From: Manis javanica
Lineage: Eukaryota > Chordata > Mammalia > Pholidota > Manidae
DNA length: 64,000 bases
Reading direction: 5' to 3'
Assembly (NCBI RefSeq): GCF_040802235.1
Contig: NC_133159.1
Location: 75,566,501-75,630,500, forward strand
Of the stretch, positions 59,845 through 64,000 are shown in pieces. The position numbers and the translations under genes are program-made. The notes under the pieces were generated by a model, which was not told where the DNA came from, did no database searches, and saw only the letters and a program-made list of their open reading frames with translations. Numbering within the stretch: the first letter of the stretch is position 1; every line of letters begins with the position of its first letter.

Positions 59845-60085
59845 GTAGTAGCTGTCATATAAGGAGTGCTAACTTCTTACTTAGTACTGCAATAAATGTT
59901 TGCCACAGTTATCTCTTACACCCACTTCCCCACAACCATGTGAAGGAAGATATGATCCTTTTCCCCATCTTAAAGATGAGGAAACACAGATTAAGTAACC
60001 AAGCTCATGAGTGGCAGAGCCAGGATTCGGGCATAGGCACCTTGATTTCATTGCTTTGCCCCCCAACCACTGTAGTACTAGAGTA
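59845..60085 (-). mobile_element. MIR SINE
   Basis: Antisense MIR: cttaaagatgaggaaacaca, catgagtggcagagccagga, ttcgggcataggcacc. It is inverted relative to the MIR 180 bp upstream. Confidence 0.8.
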
Positions 60086-60885
60086 ATACTTTAATACTCT
60101 TACCACTACATCAATACAAATGTCTGTTCTTGCCTTAATCACCAGGGGTATATCTCCTCTAAAAGAACCAAGATTGGGTATAGAACATGTAATCTACCCT
60201 TTATGCTTGCTTTTTCTCTTTTTCCCTTTCCTATAATAAAACTAGAGCTCTAGAATGAGTGGAGGTCCTATACCATTTGGGAAAAAGTGAGTGGGGTAGT
60301 AACAATACATAAATCTGGACTTTTAAAATCATTTAAGATCTCGTCACTTAGAAAATCTCATTTGACCCCCACAGGCCCTTTCCTTTCCCCTATTTAATTC
60401 TGCAAGTTAAAGAAAAGAATGGTACAAAATATTTATTAGATCAGCGTAGTCCATATTACTGTGCTTCCACTCCCTTGGACATTTTCTTTTTTTAATCCGT
60501 TTACATGTTTTTTTGCCTGTTGCCATGGTAAAGCTTATTCCATGATGTGAGAGACCTTAGTGCTGAAGAAGGTTTTCTTATGTTAAATCCTGCATTTTAT
60601 CTTGGTGTTACTAGGGCAACCCAAATACTATTTTCTCTTTGAAGCTGATACCTTTAAAGCTGTTATACCCTCATGCTGACTCATTCATGTCCTTACAAAC
60701 TTTTTTCTAGTTTCATTCCTGCAGTTCATTTCTTTACACAGATGTTTTCTGCTTTTCTTTAGTCATAATAGTTGATAAACTGTTGGTGCAGTGGTTATAT
60801 ATTTGGGGGAATTACAAATCCCAATGGAGATTAGAAAAAAGCTATGGACTTTCTCACTAGAAAAAAAAATGCTAGTTTAAGAAAT
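60086..60885. other. Intronic DNA, nothing recognised
   Basis: AT-rich; no exon or repeat was assigned. Confidence 0.4.
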
Positions 60886-60889
60886 AATG

Positions 60890-62243
60890 GGTAAATATAC
60901 AATGGGGAAAGGATTGTCTCTTCAAAAAATGGTGGCGGTAAACTGGACAGTCACATGCAAAAGAATGAAATTGGGCCACTTAGATAATATACAAAAATTA
61001 ATGCAAAATGTATGAAAGACTTGAACATGAGACCTGAAACCCTAAAACTCCTAGAAGAAAACATAGGCAATAAGCTCCTTGACGTCAGTCTTGGTGATGA
61101 TTTTTTGACTCTGACACCAAAAACAAAGGCAACAAAAGCACAAATAAACAAATGGGGCTGCACACACAGCAAAGGACACCGTCAGTAAAATGAGAAGACA
61201 ACCTATGGGATGGGAGAAAACAATTGCAAATCATGTATCTGATCATAGTATCCAAAATATATAAAGAATTCATACAACTCAACAGGAAAAAAGGCAATCA
61301 GATTTTTTAAGTGGGCAGAGGATCTGAATAGATATTTTTCCAGAGAAGACATACAAATGACCAACAAGTACATGAAAAGGAGCTCAGCATCACATCGTCA
61401 GGGAAATGCAAGTTAGAACCACAAGGAGACATCACTTCATACATGTGAGAATGGCTGTCAAATCAAAAAGACAAGAAATAATAAGTGTTGGAGAGGATCT
61501 GTAGAAAAGGGAACCCTTATGCAATGTTGGTGGGAATATAAATTGGTGTAGCCACTCTGGAAAACAGTATAGAATTTCCTCAAAAAATTAAAAGTAGAAC
61601 CACTTTACAATCCAACAGCTCCACTTCTGGGTATTTTTCTGAAGGAAACAAAAAAACTAACTCAAAAAGATACCTATACCCCATATTCATTGCAGCATAA
61701 TTTACAATAACCAAAATATGAAAACAACCTAAGTGTCCATTAATGGATGAACAGATAAAGCAAATGGAATACTTGAATAATGAAATATTGTTCAACCATA
61801 AGAAAGAAGGAAATGCTGTCAATTGCAACAACATGGATGGACCTGGAGGGCATTATGCTATGTGAAATAAGTGAGACAGAGAAGGACAAAGACAGTGTGA
61901 TCTTACTTAAATGTGGATTCTTAAAAAAAATTTAAGAAAAAAATAAACTGAACTCATACATAGAACAGGTAGGTGGTTGCCAGAGGCGGCAGTGGGTATT
62001 GGAGAAATGAAGATGGTCAAAAGGTACAAATTTCTAGTTACAAGGTACGTCCTGCAGATGTACAGTGTCGTGACTATAGTTAATAATGCTGTACAGTACA
62101 TTTGAAATTTTTAACTGTATGGTGATGGATATTAGCTTATTCTGGTAATAATTTCATAATATACATATACACATGTCAAATCATTTTGTTGTACACCTAA
62201 AACTGAAGCAATGTTATATGTCCATTATATCTTAGATTTAAAA
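60890..62243 (+). mobile_element. L1 LINE: decayed ORF2 C-terminus plus 3'UTR
   Basis: About 1.35 kb of 5'-truncated sense L1. Landmarks are atacaatggggaaaggattg, ctcctagaagaaaacatagg, ataatgaaatattgttcaac, acatggatggacctggaggg and the 3' end caaatcattttgttgtacac, followed by an A-rich tail (about 62237-62250). The reverse-transcriptase C-terminal frame is interrupted by stops almost at once, so it is inactive. A convincing duplication was not found. Confidence 0.92.
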
Positions 62244-62250
62244 AAAGAAA

Positions 62251-63495
62251 CAGTGGATGGAAATATTGCACACATAGTATCTCTTATTACCCAAATCTAT
62301 TTGGATGTTGGGTTTTGAATAGCAAGGTGCAAGTGTTTGTGTAGCAAGGGATTAATAAAAAAATCTCAACCTATTTCATTTCTAAATTCAGATTGTAAAA
62401 GTTAAGATACCTGTTTATTTCCATTTTCATTCTTACTTCATCCCAGGGCTGTTTCATATTTGGTCCTCTGTCTCCATCCTTCTCCGGCAGTCTCTTCACA
62501 AGCTACCTGCAGGTATTGAATAGCTAGTTGGTATGGATCTTTCCCCTTGATGCTCTGGTTCACACAAACTCTTTGGTTTGAACCTATACAAAGAGCTGAG
62601 GAGCAAAGAGAAGGGATAACACATTTTGAGTTGCCTTGTCTAAGATTGTGTGGTCCACGTATTTGACTGTAGCTTATTTGTCTTTCATCCCCAGTACAAG
62701 ACACATAGTAGTTGGACAACAAATGCTGAAGAAGGAGGGGGAAAGGGGGAGTAAGAAGGCAGAAAGAAAAGGATGGAAAAAGGATATATCCAAGGGAGGG
62801 AAGAAGAAAAGGAAAAAAATATATAGACCGAAGACTGCATTCCTATGTATAACTCAAAGTCATTTCCTAAGGAGGAATCCTATGCAGATTTTGAACGAGG
62901 TGACCACACTGCAGGCTGGCACACGTTTGGACCTCATAGTGGCCATTTGTGGTCAGTACCAGGAAGTAGCTAAGCAGCCCCCTCATGGTGACACCTGGCC
63001 CACTGAGATCCCAGAACAATGTTGACTATATGTGATGAGAATTTTGTGAACTCAGTGCCAAACATGGGTTACTCAGCCAGAACTTTGGGGCATCTTTTCA
63101 CTGAATTAACAGAAGCATTGAGGCATCATGCGGAGGATGATCCAGGGAAGCTGGTTCATGTATGTTAGAAGGCAGCTTAGCAGCGGGGTACACAGTGAAG
63201 TTCCTAAAGTCTACATGCTTCTACAAAAAAATTGCTTTTTAACTTTTCACACATACCTTAGAAAAAGACTCAGTAATTCCTGGTGTCTTTGCCATTTCAG
63301 TCTAAGAGCAAGTGACTTGTTGCCCGCTTTGTCTCAATGAACCTGGACCAACCAACTTGGGCCACCCCTACCCTTTGTCTCTAGAGATACAAAATATCAG
63401 ATCCACCCTTACTCAAAATAAACAGAAGCCAAACATTTGTGACGCATGTTGGAGAGCAAAATGATGCATCTTAAAGGGGGAGCACAGCCATCACA
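62251..63495. other. Intronic DNA, nothing recognised
   Basis: No exon or repeat was assigned. A purine-rich run lies at 62725-62825 (agaaggaggggg-like text), producing a lysine-rich chance frame. Confidence 0.4.
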
Positions 63496-63499
63496 CTGC

Positions 63500-63835
63500 A
63501 GACCTTTCATTCTGCCTGGAATATTCTCCAGGCTCTAGTGTCCAACTTTACCTGGATAACTATTCCTATCTATACTTCATACTTCCATTCAGGCATTTTT
63601 TTCCCAAAGCTCCAGCAGCTCAGGTACCTCATTATACTAGCAGAGTATCCTAAGCTTCCGCTTCATCATACCTATCACAATTGTGATTAAATGGTTGTGT
63701 GTAATTATTTACTTATTTCTACCATAACATGAGGTTCATAGGAAGGGGCTGTTGTACTCATTGGTATATACACATTAGTAAACTCAGTGCCCTGCAGGTA
63801 AAAGCTACTCTCGTATTTGTGGAAAGATTGAATAA
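63500..63835 (+). mobile_element. L2 LINE fragment
   Basis: Sense L2-like: cattctgcctggaatattct, catgaggttcataggaaggg, actcagtgccctgcaggtaa. Confidence 0.55.
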
Positions 63836-63837
63836 AG

Positions 63838-63960
63838 CCACCAGGCTCTGTGGTAGATGCTAGGGATATAAAGCTTTACAAAGACACTGCATCTATCATT
63901 GAGAAACTTTGTGCTCCTGGAGTAGCTGTCTCCCATAGGGAGCTGTCCTCAAGTAGGAAA
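63838..63960 (-). mobile_element. L2 LINE fragment
   Basis: Antisense L2-like: ccaggctctgtggtagatgc, tagggatataaagctttac. It abuts the preceding sense fragment in opposite orientation. Confidence 0.5.
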
Positions 63961-64000
63961 AGACCAAGGGTGAATGAAGAGCGTATGGCTTTCTCCACCT

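Larger units (their letters stand above)
34957..64000 (+). other. LRRC8C: Presumed LRRC8C intron 1 (partial)
   Basis: From the donor to the window end no LRRC8C coding sequence was recognised: there is no four-helix channel N-terminus and no LRR frame. The content is typical intronic repeat-rich DNA. Intron status depends on the exon 1 assignment. Confidence 0.55.

Noticed and set aside
62636-63025. 129-codon lysine-rich frame
   Set aside because: The lysine run comes from a purine-rich low-complexity tract; no homology or splice context was seen.
35500-64000. Search for LRRC8C coding exons
   Set aside because: No frame resembling the channel N-terminus or an LRR domain was found; the coding exons presumably lie beyond the window.
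1-64000. CRISPR arrays, operons, ribosome binding sites, phage or plasmid features
   Set aside because: The sequence is plainly mammalian nuclear DNA with introns, CpG depletion outside one island, and MIR/L2/L1 repeats.

Overview
This is a mammalian nuclear window of ordinary intergenic and intronic DNA. It carries the last exon of one protein-coding gene and the promoter and first non-coding exon of a second. The 3' coding exon at 2131-2403 encodes the C-terminal leucine-rich-repeat cap of LRRC8B, with a clean splice acceptor and an ending that matches LRRC8B rather than its paralogues. About 32 kb downstream on the same strand lies an isolated CpG island (about 34290-35480) containing a spliced, apparently non-coding exon with a donor at 34957. 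LRRC8C is the known downstream neighbour of LRRC8B in mammals, so I assign this island to the LRRC8C promoter by synteny. The remainder (34957-64000) would be LRRC8C intron 1; no LRRC8C coding exon was recognised.

The organism is a placental mammal: it has ancient MIR and L2 copies, hAT-Charlie-like and Tigger DNA transposons, MaLR LTRs and L1. I see no Alu, B1/B2, CAN-SINE, Bov-tA, PRE1 or ERE copies in 64 kb, which argues against primates, mouse-like rodents, carnivores, ruminants, pigs and horses. Two L1 3' ends with intact target-site duplications show a lineage L1 family. A SINE-poor, L1-active laurasiatherian such as a pangolin would fit, but this is a weak inference from memory.

Layout: 1-2130 last LRRC8B intron (DNA-transposon fragment and two L1 pieces); 2131-2403 LRRC8B terminal CDS; 2404-about 6925 probable long 3'UTR, free of recognisable interspersed repeats and ending in three clustered poly(A) signals; 6926-about 33850 intergenic, mostly MIR and L2 with two MaLR LTRs; 33850-35480 LRRC8C upstream region, CpG island and exon 1; 35480-64000 intronic, with L2, MIR, L1, a near-complete MER2/Tigger and hAT fragments.

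LRRC8B and LRRC8C encode subunits of the volume-regulated anion channel (VRAC), which assembles with the obligatory LRRC8A; the tandem arrangement reflects paralogue duplication. I found no undescribed system. The notable points are promoter-proximal: a short upstream ORF, a perfect palindrome and a G-rich tandem duplication. A few short unexplained repeats and retroelement insertion footprints are also reported. Repeat boundaries were read by eye and are approximate unless target-site duplications are given.
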